Origin: Rhabdornis inornatus
Taxonomy: Eukaryota > Chordata > Aves > Passeriformes > Rhabdornithidae
Assembly: GCA_013397075.1 (NCBI GenBank)
Contig: VWZS01002022.1
Location: forward strand, 979,687-1,043,686
DNA: 64,000 nucleotides
Direction: 5' to 3'
Shown here: piece by piece, positions 14,401-22,879 of the stretch
How positions within the stretch are numbered: position 1 is the first letter of the stretch
Layout: each line of letters begins with the position of its first letter
Program-made: the position numbers and the translations under genes
The notes under the pieces: generated by a model
What the model was told of the DNA's origin: nothing
Database searches by the model: none
What the model saw: only the letters and a program-made list of their open reading frames with translations

Positions 14401-16951
14401 GATGTTTGCCCAGTTACTCCTCCCTAATAACACAGGGAAAGCATAAATGGCACCCCCCAATATCAGACACTGCATTTGCCACATTTCCCCAAATTTGGGG
14501 AAACTACCAGACATTCCCAGCACACAGAAGGGTGACACTGAGTCCAATCCTGTCACTCCCTCTCACAGTCACCGTGATTGAGATAAGCAAAGGGTGACAG
14601 CTCCCTCAGGTACCTTTAATCTCCTCCTCATCTTCAGAGAGTTCATCCCCAGCCTCATCTGAATCAAAGTTAAGGTAATCAGCTGCTGCTGCTGCTTTTC
14701 CCTTCTTAGGCTCCTCTGCCAAAGTGTCATTTGCCCAAGTGGCCACCTGAGACCGCTTCTGGTGAACCACCAAGAACTCCTGGAATGTTTTATCTTCTTC
14801 CAGCTGTGGGGGGGAAAAAAAAAAAAAAAAAAAAAAAAGACAAGCTGTGAAGAGAGACTCAGTGAATCTAAAATCCAAGATGTCACCTCATTTCCAGCAG
14901 TGTAAAACCAAAAATCCCTTAAGGGGAGCTCAATTTACACTGACAAGGTGACTGAAGTCTTCTCAAGGTGTCTCATTCCTACTCTTTGTAATTGGTGTTT
15001 AGAAAGTACTTTAAAGAGGAAAACAAAACAAAACAATAAAAAAAGAAAAAAAAAAAACAGACAAGTTAAACGTGACAAAACTCACACATGGATAAACCCC
15101 AGAACTGCTGAAACAGAAGTGACCTGGGCACAATGTGTACTCACAGGAGTAGCTGACCATTAAAAGCTTGGAGCCCCACGTTGGGGTTGTGAAAATGATT
15201 TTTTACAATAGAACTGGGCTGTCCCAGCCTGAATAAACAGCAAGCAGCAAGAATGCAGGGACAGCAATCCAACCTCAACTCACCTTCTTTAAGTTATCCA
15301 CTGGATCTTTCTTCTTTTTATCCTTGGGAAAAAAAACAAACAAAAAGGTTTATGAGAAGCACAGGCAATTCCAGGGAACAGAGATCTTGAGGCAGAAAAC
15401 ACCAGCACCAGGACTCCAACATCTGGTGTCCCAGCTGCTCTGTCCCCTTCCCCACAGCCCAGGCCACTCTTCTCTGGCACTGACACACATCAGAGCCTCC
15501 AGCACTCAGGCAAGACTCACTTTCTTTGTGCCTGCAGGAGCTGCACTTGCCAAGGGCTCCTTGGTCTGCTTTTCTGAGGCAGGGGCCTTCTGAGAGTGCT
15601 TGCTCCAGGCTTTGGGTTTTGTAGGGTCACCAAAAGACTTGCACAGCTCCACCTGGAACGAGTCAGGTCTTTTATTAAACATGTGCTCAACAGCCTGGGT
15701 TGTAACTGCTGGGTAACTTCACTCAGGAATTATTGTAACCCTGAAAGGATGCAGGGTGTGTGCAGGAACAACTTTTTACAGAAGATTACTTTAAAAGCAC
15801 AGAACTACAAATTCAATCACCATGGGAAACTCAGGAGTGGACAGGCACAGAATCCCAGGATGGCTTGGATTGCAAGGGGCCTTAAAGTGCCACCCCTTGC
15901 CATGGGCAGGGACACCTTCCACTGTCCCAGGGTGCTCCCAGCCTGTCCAGCCTGGCCTTGGACACTGCCAGGGATCCAGGGGCAGCCACAGCTACTCTGT
16001 GCCAGGGCCTCCCCACCCTCCCAGGACAGAATCTCTTCCTAAGATCCCATTCCTTAAGAACCTCAGGGAGATATTTGTAGATACCAGCTCACCGTGACTC
16101 TGGAAGTGTCTATAAAGCTTTTGTTGAAGTGGTTCAGGGCTGTTTGAGCTTCATCCTCTGATTTGTAGCCAATGAAGCCAAATTTCCGGAACCTTCCATC
16201 CTTGGTGTACTTCAGGCAGCAATCAGTGAGCGTGCCAAAGGCACCAAAGAGCTTCCTGAAGCGCTCCTCCTTCATCTGGGAAGGCAGAGAGAGCAGCAGG
16301 AAGGGAAATTAGCCACAGGGAGGCTCTGAGGACAAGTCCAACCCAAACTCTTCTGTCTCAAACGGTTCTGGAAAGCTGCAGGAACCACACTGTGAACCAA
16401 ATGTCTACTTCAGCCACCAGAGCCGCTCATCTTCCCCACGAACCCACACATGGGGACGGGGAACAGGGAGGGATCCTGCCGGGCACAGCAGCACCGAGGG
16501 CACCTGCTCCCAACCCCCGGACAACGAGAGGGGCACAGTGACCACAACAAGCCCCTGAGGGGCTGCCGCCTGCCCAGCCCATGCCCTTCATGCCGCTTCC
16601 TGCACCTTCCTGACTCCTCCAGGAGCTCTCGCACCATTCTTCCCTCCAAGCGTCTCCGTGTTCCTCATCCCAGCACTGGCCACGACCCCTTATCCCCTCA
16701 CAGCCCCTTCCCCCAGGACAACTCACCGTTCCCCCTCCAAAATTTCATCCTCCCACCACTTCAAACCTCTCCCGGGGGGTCTCCCCCATCCCCACCACAC
16801 GCTCCCCCCGGTGCCTCTCCCTGCCCGGCATCCCGCTCCCTCCCGCAGCGTCCCCTCAGACCCTTCCTAGGCCCAGCACACCCCCTGAACTCCCGACACC
16901 GCACCGATGCCTCACCCCATTGGGGAGATTCTTCACAATAAGCCGCGACAT
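2313..16951 (-). CDS. RBM19: RNA-binding motif protein 19, 21 coding exons, 3' end outside the window
   Basis: RBM19 is a nucleolar protein of the small-subunit processome, needed for early pre-rRNA cleavage (yeast Mrd1 orthologue). The exons on the minus strand join in frame into about 838 residues. RRM1 is at about 2-79 (RNP2 LIVKNL, RNP1 KFGFIGYK), RRM2 at about 292-367, RRM3 at about 399-477 (LFVRNL, KGFAFITY), RRM4 at about 583-655 (ILVKNL, with a degenerate RNP1 as is usual for this domain), and RRM5 at about 715-793 (LFIKNL, GFGFVEY). RRM6 starts near 817 (ILVRNI) and is cut by the window edge. Acidic Ser/Glu-rich linkers lie between RRM1 and RRM2, and a 14-residue Glu run precedes RRM5. 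The human protein is about 960 residues, so roughly 115-120 residues and the stop are missing. The start is the ATG before SRLIVKNLPNG, with G at -3. Introns are compact and mostly unremarkable; special cases are listed separately. Confidence 0.97.
3758..3813 (-). CDS. RBM19: RBM19 exon 20, end of RRM5
   Basis: GCTVDGHKLEVKLSERAV, the last strand of RRM5 (human counterpart GHVVDGHKLEVRISERA). The acceptor is tcccag in phase 0 and the donor is gtaagg in phase 2. It is too short to stand out as an open frame. Confidence 0.92.
4228..4307 (-). CDS. RBM19: RBM19 exon 19, RRM5 RNP1
   Basis: GTLLSMGFGFVEYKKPESAQ and then KALRQLQ, holding RNP1 (GFGFVEY) of RRM5. The acceptor is gacag in phase 1 and the donor is gtgagc in phase 0. 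Confidence 0.95.
5590..5650 (-). CDS. RBM19: RBM19 exon 18, RRM5
   Basis: TFSKVGALKSCTISKKKDKA continues RRM5 directly after LKE of exon 17. The human protein has Val at the first position. The acceptor is ttgcag in phase 0 and the donor is gtactc in phase 1. Confidence 0.93.
6637..6791 (-). CDS. RBM19: RBM19 exon 17, Glu run and start of RRM5
   Basis: GEAVKKDSEEAAAQV, then 14 consecutive glutamates coded by a GAA/GAG microsatellite, then PGCTLFIKNLNFATTEDTLKE opening RRM5. The acceptor is tttcag in phase 1 and the donor is gtgagc in phase 0. Confidence 0.95.
6711..6752 (-). repeat. GAA/GAG microsatellite coding poly-Glu in exon 17
   Basis: A mixed tcc/ttc tract on the plus strand, 42 bases, codes 14 glutamates before RRM5. 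The human protein also has an acidic run here, so the property is kept while the repeat length can vary. Confidence 0.85.
7011..7128 (-). CDS. RBM19: RBM19 exon 16, end of RRM4 and linker
   Basis: FHSVPLYLEWAPMGVF is the last strand of RRM4 plus the conserved tail. A variable linker follows (APQKRKAGAPGKEDEAGLVP). The acceptor is ccacag in phase 0 and the donor is gtaaga in phase 1. Confidence 0.95.
7265..7354. repeat. 45-bp tandem duplication in intron 15
   Basis: Two adjacent 45-bp units, each running from taaa(t/c)tctgtgtcaca to caggacca, differ at only a few positions. It lies wholly inside the intron and does not touch splice signals. Confidence 0.8.
7601..7801 (-). CDS. RBM19: RBM19 exon 15, RRM4
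   Basis: 67 codons. ERSKTVILVKNLPAGT opens RRM4, HGSLGRVLLPEGGITAIVEF is the degenerate RNP1 region, and the exon ends LAYTK. The acceptor is gtcag. The donor, gtgggg, is weak. Both ends are phase 0. Confidence 0.95.
8248..8358 (-). CDS. RBM19: RBM19 exon 14, linker before RRM4
   Basis: 37 codons, ESKDSVAVRVALGETELVQ onwards to SLDSFSQ, matching the human block that ends just before AAAERSKT. The acceptor is cctgcag, the donor is gtaaga, and both ends are phase 0. It is easy to overlook because no long reading frame covers it. Confidence 0.95.
8794..8890 (-). CDS. RBM19: RBM19 exon 13, conserved linker
   Basis: SHNWNALFVGTNAVADAMAQ followed by KYNASKSQVLDA is a hallmark block between RRM3 and RRM4, nearly unchanged from human. 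The acceptor is gccag in phase 2 and the donor is gtgagt in phase 0. Confidence 0.96.
9574..9695 (-). CDS. RBM19: RBM19 exon 12, end of RRM3 and lysine-rich linker
   Basis: GRMMHLLPSTIKK closes RRM3. It is followed by the conserved YKKRKEAKDKANSA linker. The acceptor is ttgcag in phase 0 and the donor is gtacag in phase 2. Confidence 0.95.
10050..10180 (-). CDS. RBM19: RBM19 exon 11, RRM3
   Basis: Codes GPLSEIHFPIEKLTKKPKG, then RNP1 KGFAFITY and helix 2 to LDGQVFQ. The acceptor is ctgcag in phase 1 and the donor is gtacag in phase 0. Confidence 0.96.
10724..10924 (-). CDS. RBM19: RBM19 exon 10, end of RRM2 and start of RRM3
   Basis: Starts GGRCVEV (last strand of RRM2), passes through the PWQRIL linker and an acidic patch, then opens RRM3 with GRLFVRNLPFTSTEEDLEKI. 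The acceptor is accag, the donor is gtgagt, and both ends are phase 1. Confidence 0.96.
11020..11430. mobile_element. Possible LTR-like relic in intron 9
   Basis: The texture differs from the flanking intron. It has AT-richer segments with aggaataaaggaggtg at one side and ttatatattgggg in the middle, resembling avian LTR sequence. No terminal repeat or target duplication could be fixed, so this is only a suspicion. It could also be ordinary intron sequence. Confidence 0.25.
11838..11909 (-). CDS. RBM19: RBM19 exon 9, RRM2 RNP1
   Basis: 24 residues centred on GYIFVDLKSEAEMQRAL, the RNP1 strand and second helix of RRM2. The acceptor is ctccaag, the donor is gtaagg, and both ends are phase 1. 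Confidence 0.94.
12573..12651 (-). CDS. RBM19: RBM19 exon 8, RRM2
   Basis: Codes QKIRDFFFPLKPVAIRMGK and onwards to GKDS, which aligns with the human helix-1/strand-2 region of RRM2. The acceptor is cctgcag and the donor is gtaaga. It starts in phase 0 and ends in phase 1. Confidence 0.93.
12880..12954 (-). CDS. RBM19: RBM19 exon 7, start of RRM2 (GC donor)
   Basis: 25 codons ending TVKLRGAPSNITE, the RNP2 strand and first loop of RRM2. The acceptor is gtgcag. The frame requires the exon to end at GAG before gcaagt, so intron 7 uses a GC-AG splice pair. The donor matches the strong GC-donor consensus AG|GCAAGT. Confidence 0.92.
13411..13667 (-). CDS. RBM19: RBM19 exon 6, acidic/serine linker
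   Basis: 86 codons including LSDMDYLKSKVVKD, a recognisable RBM19 signature, then Ser and Glu/Thr runs and a lysine-rich end (GKKKKGSTLE). The acceptor is gccag in phase 1 and the donor is gtacag in phase 0. The low-complexity linker is expected to be disordered. Confidence 0.95.
14614..14803 (-). CDS. RBM19: RBM19 exon 5, acidic linker
   Basis: Begins LEEDKTFQEFLVVHQKR, a conserved helix-like stretch of RBM19, continues through ATWANDTL and DYLNFDSDE, and ends in an acidic tract. The exon starts in phase 0 and ends in phase 1 (donor gtacct). Its acceptor is preceded by 7 C and 24 T on the coding strand. Confidence 0.95.
14815..14838 (-). repeat. T24 homopolymer at the exon 5 acceptor
   Basis: On the coding strand 24 T followed by 7 C and acag form the polypyrimidine tract of intron 4. 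An uninterrupted homopolymer of this size at an acceptor will be length-unstable. Confidence 0.9.
15284..15322 (-). CDS. RBM19: RBM19 exon 4, 39-nt microexon-like
   Basis: Only 13 codons (DKKKKDPVDNLKK) between acceptor cccaag and donor gtgagt, phase 0 at both ends, so it could be skipped without a frameshift. It continues the lysine-rich linker after RRM1. It is the shortest internal exon seen here. Confidence 0.88.
15521..15652 (-). CDS. RBM19: RBM19 exon 3, end of RRM1 and linker
   Basis: 44 codons beginning VELCKSFGDP, the conserved end of RRM1, then a basic linker (KPKAWSKHSQK) leading to PAGTKK. The acceptor is ttccag, the donor is gtgagt, and both ends are phase 0. Confidence 0.95.
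15838..16048 (-). mobile_element. CR1 LINE 3' fragment in intron 2
   Basis: Plus-strand cagaatcccaggatggctt, then ccatgggcagggacacc and ctgtccagcctggccttgg, are the reverse complement of the CR1 3' end. The element is in the same orientation as RBM19. It is short and 5'-truncated, as nearly all CR1 copies are. Confidence 0.85.
16093..16275 (-). CDS. RBM19: RBM19 exon 2, body of RRM1
   Basis: 61 codons, from MKEERFRKLFGAFGTL to FIDTSRVT, holding RNP1 (KFGFIGYK). The acceptor is ttcccag before the ATG codon and the donor is gtgagc. It is phase 0 at both ends. This methionine is internal and not a start, because exon 1 supplies RNP2. Confidence 0.96.
16916..16951 (-). CDS. RBM19: RBM19 exon 1 (coding part)
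   Basis: Codes for MSRLIVKNLPNG, the first beta strand (RNP2) of RRM1. The donor is gtgagg directly after the GGG codon, phase 0. The initiator context gctgccATGt has a purine at -3. The 5' leader continues upstream into the CpG-rich promoter. Confidence 0.95.
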
Positions 16952-17105
16952 GGCAGCGACAGACACCAAGAAGGGAACGCTCAGATCCTCGCACGCCGCG
17001 CCATGGGAGCCGCCATCTTCCCCGGGTCACGTGGGCCGTGGGCGGTGCCGCGCATGCGCAGGGCAGGACCCGGATGTTGGTCCTTAGCAACGGTCCCTTA
17101 GCAAC
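16949..17105 (-). promoter_or_regulatory. RBM19 core promoter with YY1, E-box and NRF1 motifs
   Basis: Reading towards the gene there is an NRF1-type palindrome gcgcatgcgc (17050-17059), an E-box cacgtg (17028-17033) and a YY1-type aagatggc (17012-17019). There is no TATA box. This is typical of broadly expressed ribosome-biogenesis genes. A tandem 13/14-bp repeat, ggtcc(c)ttagcaac, lies just upstream (17079-17105). The YY1 motif usually lies at or just downstream of the start site, which suggests transcription begins around 17020-17040. Confidence 0.75.
16981..17016 (-). other. Upstream ORF in the probable RBM19 leader, 12 codons including stop
   Basis: On the coding strand an ATG within the YY1 motif (aagATGgcggc) opens MAAPMARRARI and stops at TGA, 29 bases before the RBM19 ATG. 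It is only relevant if transcription starts upstream of 17016, which the YY1 position makes plausible but does not prove. Confidence 0.4.
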
Positions 17106-17450
17106 AGGGCCTGCGGGGCCATGGGGGCATGGCGGGGGCATGGCGGGGGCACCGCGGGCAGGGAGCGGCGGGGCCGGGAGGGGAGCAGGGCACGATGAGG
17201 AGGGGCTGACAGCCCCCGGCTTACCCCGCAAAGCGCCGCTGCAGCTCGCCGGCCCGGCCGCGCTGCCCGGCGGGGCCGCAGGAGGGAGCTCCGCGCCCGC
17301 CGCTCCCGGCTCCGGCCGGCCACTGAGCCAAAGGCCCTCCAGAGATGTGGAGTTTGTGTGGGGGGCATGGCGCACAGGGCCGCGATGTCACGGCTTAAAG
17401 TCATGTGGGAGCGAGGAGGGAATGGGGACAGAGGGTTTGGTCCAGGGAAA

Positions 17451-17602
17451 CTCTGGATCCCTGCATGTATTCAAGGTGCCAGGTTGGACATTGGGGCTTG
17501 GAGCAACCTGGGAGAGTGGAAGGTGTCCCTGCCCATGGCAGTGTATGGAATGAGATGAGCTTTAAGGTCCCTTGAAATCCAAACCATTCCGTGATTCTAT
17601 GA
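17451..17602 (+). mobile_element. CR1 LINE 3' fragment
   Basis: The sequence aaggtgccaggttgga, gtccctgcccatggca and ccattccgtgattctatga is a standard CR1 3' end, ending in the ATTCTATG octamer. It lies just upstream of the RBM19 CpG island. Confidence 0.85.
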
Positions 17603-17820
17603 ATAAAAGCGGGTTCCCTCCAAGGAACGGCTAAATAACCCCACAGCCAGAGGATGTTGTGTTGTGAGAGCTCCAAAGGATAAAAGAGAGAAAAAGTCAC
17701 AGAATAAAAAAACCCTTGAGCATTGCTAAACACTGCAGGTCCTTTCCTACCTGAACATCCACCTCCAGCTTCCTTCTGAGCTCCAATCTCTGCTGTGATC
17801 CGAGGGAACAGCTGGAGCTG

Positions 17821-17930
17821 TGCCAGGGGAAAATTAGCTGGGTATCAGGAAAAGGCTCTTCCCCCAGAGAGGGACCAGGGCCAGGACTCTGTGATCCTTG
17901 TAGGTCCCTTCCAACTCAGGATATTTTATG
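17821..17930 (+). mobile_element. CR1 LINE 3' fragment, internally deleted
   Basis: A CR1-like segment (attagctgggtatcagg, aaaggctcttcccccagag) is joined to the extreme 3' end gtaggtcccttccaactc with atattttatg. Material between the two parts is missing. Confidence 0.7.
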
Positions 17931-17999
17931 CTTCCATCATCCATTGCTGGAGGCTGAGCATATCTGGGGGTTCTTCAAGCACCTGCTCCTGCTCACAGC

Positions 18000-20900
18000 C
18001 CCTCAGCCCTGCTCTGCCTGTGTCACACAAGCTGCAAATCTGATTTTACACCATTATTCCCAGAGGAAGATGCTTGGGGCAGCTCTGAGCTTCAGCACCA
18101 GCCCTCACCCACTCTCCTCACAGTTTGGAGTTACCCCAGGCCTAACTTGTAGCAATTCCACCCCCTCACACCATCTCCTAATGCCCCTTTGGGGCTGGTC
18201 CAGCTGGCTGACCCCATCCCAAAGGCTGAAGGCAGCATGGAGATAGGGCAGGAGCTGTCTGGGGGAGGCAATCCCAATATCCTGGCAGGACTGGGGTGCA
18301 GCCCCTGCTGTTCCCCGGGGTGAACAGCAAGGGAAATGCATTTTCCAGGGAGGCAGGGCAGAGCCAATGGCCAGGCTCAGGGCAGAGGGAGCAGGAGAGA
18401 GTGGGATCCTCTGGGAATGCCATCAGTGCCCTGCTCAGAGGGAAAGTGCCCAGGACGGCCCCCTCAGCCCTGACTGGGGGCTCCCAGGGGAGCTGCTCCT
18501 CTGTCCCTTCACAGGGGCCTCCGTGAGGTGTCACAGGACAGGGACCCTGCTCCCTCCCCCCTCACCCTCTGCTCCTGCCTCGTCCTTAGCCAGGCTGTCA
18601 GGGCTGTCACTCGGGATGAAGGCTGGCACTGACAGCACCCTCACACCATCACTAATGCATCCAGACCTTGCCCTTGTCACTCCTGTCCTCTCTGAGACAC
18701 TTGTCCCCCTGCCTCCCTCCCCATGTCCTCCACACCTGCTGTGTGCAACTGGCAGCAGTGCCCAGCTCCTGCCCATGCCAGCCCTGACCTTGCCTGCTCC
18801 TGCCTCCTGAGGCTGCACAGGGATGGAACCTGCCTGTGTCCAGCCCTTGTGCTCCGTGTGGGTCCTCACCTCCCAGCACAGCTGCAGTTTGCCTCCTCAT
18901 TGCTTTTTCTGCACTCAGGGGTGATTTTGCCCATGTGGGAGTGTGGCCCCAGTGCTCAGTTGCTACAGGTGTGACCCCTAAGGATCAGAAAGAGCCACTT
19001 CTCCAGGGGAGTTTGGGGGAGCAGTGTTTAACTGACACCAGGCCAGGTACTCAGCTGACTCTTGATTCCAGTGGCCATGCAGGAGCATGGGTTTGGCAAA
19101 GCCCGTGAAGATGTTCAGCTCTGCTGGTCTCACTTAATTGAAAACTGATTTTATCCCTCCCCCGATGCAGAGCTGCAGTACAGAAGCACAAGATTTACAC
19201 ACACCGAGTTCAGATTTGATTTCCTTTGTGGGTTCTGCTCCTCAGGGTGGGTCAAGATTTTAAGTTTGCAAATGCAAGACTGGGAACATCCTTTTTCTGG
19301 AAAATTGGGGGTTTTAAGGGGTCAGAGAGATAAGAGAGTTGCCCCTTCAGCAGGTGGTTGTGCTGCACCATGGAAGGTCCTTCCCCAAGGCAGGCTCAGT
19401 TCCAACTTGAGATCCCAGCCCTGGGCAGATGAGGGAAACTGAGGCCCTGTCCTGAGAAGGTTCAAAGGACATTTTGGAAAGCTCCCAGTGCTTGAATGGC
19501 TGCTCTGAAAATCATCCTTAACCCTTCTGCTGCTGGCACAGAGCGCGGGCAGGGGACAGAGCAGGCACTGTAGAGCCAGTGTGGATGGTTCTCTGGGGGC
19601 AGGTCACCCAGCACATGCTCCGAAACAGAGGCAGGGGAAGATATATATATGTGTGTGTGTGTATATATATATATAAAATAAAATCAATTCTTTGGGATGT
19701 TTTTCCCCATGGAAACTATTGTCTTTGGTGATAGCAGTATGAGACACTCCATGTCCTTGTGTCACTGTGTGTCACCTGTCCCCACAGCAGTGCTGGGCTG
19801 GATGCAGGTGGCCAGGTGGCAGCTGGGTGGGGCAGGAAAGGAAAAGGCTTTGTTTCCTGAACTGGCTTAGAGCAGCAAGAGGCAGAGGGTGACTGGGAGG
19901 TGACAGGCCCAGCAAAGGTGACACAGTGACACATCCCCCCTAGCTGGGTGCTGTCCAGACAGAGCCCCACGTTTGTGTGCTGTCCCCCCACTCCATGTTG
20001 GGGTGCCCACAGACTGGTGGCAGGGTCCAGGTGATAACTGTCCCTTCTCCCTACCTCTCCAGATCTATGCTGGGCACAGAGGGGCACCCAGGGCTCCATC
20101 AGCCACACAGGAGGGACAGGACGAGGTCCCTGTGAACTCCAGCCACGGAAGCTGTCGCAGCGCATTAAGTGTCCGACCCCTCAGCCGGCCGGACAGGGCC
20201 TTGCCCAGCCAAAGAGCAGGGGTCAGCTGGCTGTAAGGTGGTATTATGGGCTGCCTGCAGCAAGGAACTGAACTTTGGAAAGCAGGGGACTATGGTGTCA
20301 GGGCCATCTCTCTGTGGGGAGAGGCAGGTGTGGGCAGAGAGACAAAGGGACGTCGTGCTCTGGGGTGTGAGGGCACCAGGACAAAAAGTGCTACTGAGGA
20401 GGACAGGAAGAAAAGAAAGAAGCTGCTGCAGAGCCTGTGTGCCCCTGGGTATGAGAAGGCAGAGGTCAGATGCAAAGGCTGCTGTGGTGTTTGGACAGGT
20501 GCTGCTCTTGCTCTGTGGCCCCTGCAGAGTCCAACAGGGCACTGGAGGTTTCCCCTCACTTGTCCAAGTGCCACTCAGGATGCCAGGCAGGCAGAGCTGT
20601 GACCCTGAGCCAGAGCAGCTGCTGTGGTGTGGTGTCCTGCCCTGGACAGCCCTGCTGAGAAGGACAAGCACAGCCCCAGGGTGCCCTTCATGCCTGTCGG
20701 ATCAGGAGTGCCTCGGCCACCGCTGGACGCTTCTGGAGGTGAACAGGGAAGGTAAAAGATCCCTCTGAGCCGGGGTCACCTTGACTGTGACAGATTCCCC
20801 CATGCCAGGCAGCCTCTGGTGCTCACAGGATCCTGCTGAGCAGCTCTGGGGGCTGGGGGGGTTCTGAGTGTACCCACACCCCTCCATGGCAGAAAGCACG

Positions 20901-21114
20901 GGAGGTGCTTGGTTTCCTTGGCACCCAGACCTTGAGTCCTTCTCTTTTCTTTCAGATGTGGGAAATGAGCAGAATTCAGCCTTGGGGGGTTGCTGCAGAG
21001 GGCTGTCACCTGGCTGAGGACCTTCTACTGACTAAATTAACCCACAGATAGCAGCAAGGACAGGGATGAATGGGACCCAGCAACACTCACAGCCTGCTGT
21101 TGGTGTGCTGACCC
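18000..21114. other. Intergenic, GC-rich, no gene recognised
   Basis: Apart from the dinucleotide tract at 19641-19675 I see no gene, RNA or transposon with clear ends. Several open frames exceed 100 codons (for example 20169-20768, 199 codons, plus strand), but overlapping frames on both strands and lack of any recognisable domain point to chance in GC-rich DNA. Confidence 0.6.
19641..19675. repeat. TA/TG dinucleotide microsatellite
   Basis: A compound tract of alternating at, gt and at units, about 35 bases. Confidence 0.9.
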
Positions 21115-21310
21115 TGCTACAGTGGGTAACATTATTTTAATAACAGCACCACAGGAAATGCTGCCTGAACCTCCTCGGTTTTGCTGCTGGAGACATTAAA
21201 TTTTGGGAGGGGAGATGGCCAGAGCCTCCTTGTATGAGCAAATTGTCCTGACAGTCCTGAAGGAGATAAAAGGCTGCTTTTAATGATACGGCTGGTGCTT
21301 GGAAAGGCAG
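21115..21310. promoter_or_regulatory. Candidate conserved non-coding element
   Basis: An AT-richer island (aacattattttaataacag, gagacattaaattttggg, ggctgcttttaatgatacgg) within GC-rich surroundings and without repeat signatures. It has several TAAT homeodomain cores. The conservation is inferred from texture only. Confidence 0.3.
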
Positions 21311-22474
21311 TGCCCAGGACACTTGTCCCTACTGCAGAATGGAATGGAGCCAAGGGAGGAGGAGGAGGAGGAGGAGAAATTGCTCTTCTGAAGGGCCTCA
21401 TCCCTGGGGCTCTGCCCAGCCTGGCCTGCCAGACCCTCTGCTAGAGGGACAGGATGCTGCAAGATTCCTGTCCTTGCCTGGGGGTGTGACTGCTGCAGTG
21501 TCACTGTGGGCAGCACAATTTGGCTTCCAACCACACCTACCCTCACCTGAACCTGCAGCTAAGGGACAGGCTGGACATGTGTCCACACTCCTGCTCTCTG
21601 CCCTTTTTTTACCTGCAGGTTTTTTTGTGAAGATTGTGTCTTTTCAAAGCCTTTCAGCTAAACTGCAGTGCTGAATGTCAGCAGATGGGAGAGAGGATGA
21701 GGAAGGGCCGGAGGGATTTTCCCCCTCACATCGGGCACAAACTGATGCCATCTTGACTTGCCATGGAGGAGGATTCACAAAGGACTTGGAAATCCAGATA
21801 ATCCATGTGCTTTGCATTACAGCAGCTGAGGAGCAGGGGTTAAACTCTGTCCCTGAGCAATAATTCATTCACCTGCCAGAAGGGTTAATGGGACCACACC
21901 TGCCTGGGAGAGGAGCCACCACCAGGGCAGGGCTCAGACCTTCCTCCTGTCCCTCTGGAGCAGCGGATGGTGGCTGGCAGAGCTGAAGGAGATGATCCAT
22001 GAGGTCAAATCCCTCCTGGCATCACTCTAGCCATCACAGCCCACGTGTCTCCCAGCAGAGCCTTCCATGGTTCTCCAGAGGGGATGGGCTGGCCTTTGGC
22101 ACTGGGCACACACAGACTGCCAAGACTGGGATTATGGGAAAGGTCGATCCAGGCTCTCTCCTGACCCCAGCTAAAGCTGGGGGAGATGTTGGCTGTGTTC
22201 TGCCACAGCTGCAGCTGGCCCAGGCTGCTGCTGTCACCCACCCAGCACTGTTTCCTCCAGGTGACAGATAACTCCAACTCATTTTCCAAGCTGCCCCAAG
22301 CAGCATTTCCCTTCAGACCTTGACAGACTCCCCACCAGCCTTCCTGACGGGTGTGGATGGACCCTCCATGAGCAGACCAGGGAGAAGGATTTTCCTGCTG
22401 CTGCCCCTGCCTGGTCTCTCCTTCATCCATCACCTCTTCCACCGCCTTGAATTTCCTTTATTTCTGTATTTTCG

Positions 22475-22494
22475 GGTGTGTGTGTGTGTGTGTG
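22475..22494. repeat. GT dinucleotide microsatellite
   Basis: About ten GT units next to the candidate TCF/LEF element. Confidence 0.9.
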
Positions 22495-22499
22495 CAAAT

Positions 22500-22610
22500 G
22501 GGCTCAGGGGAGGGTCCAGGCAACAGCTGCCTTTGATCAGAGCAACATGTGGGAGATTGAGCACTTCAGGAATGCCGACTCCTGATCAAAGGTGGGAACA
22601 CAGTGACAGC
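22500..22610. promoter_or_regulatory. Candidate element with inverted TCF/LEF pair
   Basis: ctttgatcag (22531-22540) and its exact reverse complement ctgatcaaag (22582-22591) face each other across 41 bases. Both match the TCF/LEF high-affinity core CTTTGATC. The sequence between is non-repetitive. Confidence 0.4.
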
Positions 22611-22879
22611 CGGGACTTGGCAAAAACCCATCCCGGCTAATCCCGGCTGGGGAGCTGGGGGGTCGCTCAGGGACCCACCCAGGCAGAGCCCTCTGCCCAT
22701 CCGAGGGATGGATCCGTGCCCCGGCAGGGTGAGGGGAGCAGGGCTGCTCCATCTGCCCCAGGGCTCTGTCCTGGGCAGGGCGTTATCCTCTCTGCAACAA
22801 GAAATGGGATTCCAGCTCTTCATCGGTTCTCCCATATGCCAGCACCCTCCGAATCCTGCAGCTCTCCTGGAGAGGGAGC

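Larger units (their letters stand above)
16780..17330. promoter_or_regulatory. CpG island over the RBM19 5' end
   Basis: The density of CG dinucleotides is much higher than in the flanks, spanning the end of intron 1, exon 1 and about 380 bases upstream of the start codon. The block around 17115-17160 contains two tandem copies of gggggcatggc and one variant. This is a standard housekeeping promoter configuration. Confidence 0.7.

Noticed and set aside
17079..17105. RFX X-box at the RBM19 promoter
   Set aside because: The ttagcaac half-sites are tandem, not inverted at the X-box spacing. Reported only as a short tandem repeat.
20169..20768. 199-codon plus-strand open frame
   Set aside because: No recognisable domain, with overlapping frames of 168 and 118 codons in the same segment. 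No splice or promoter context.
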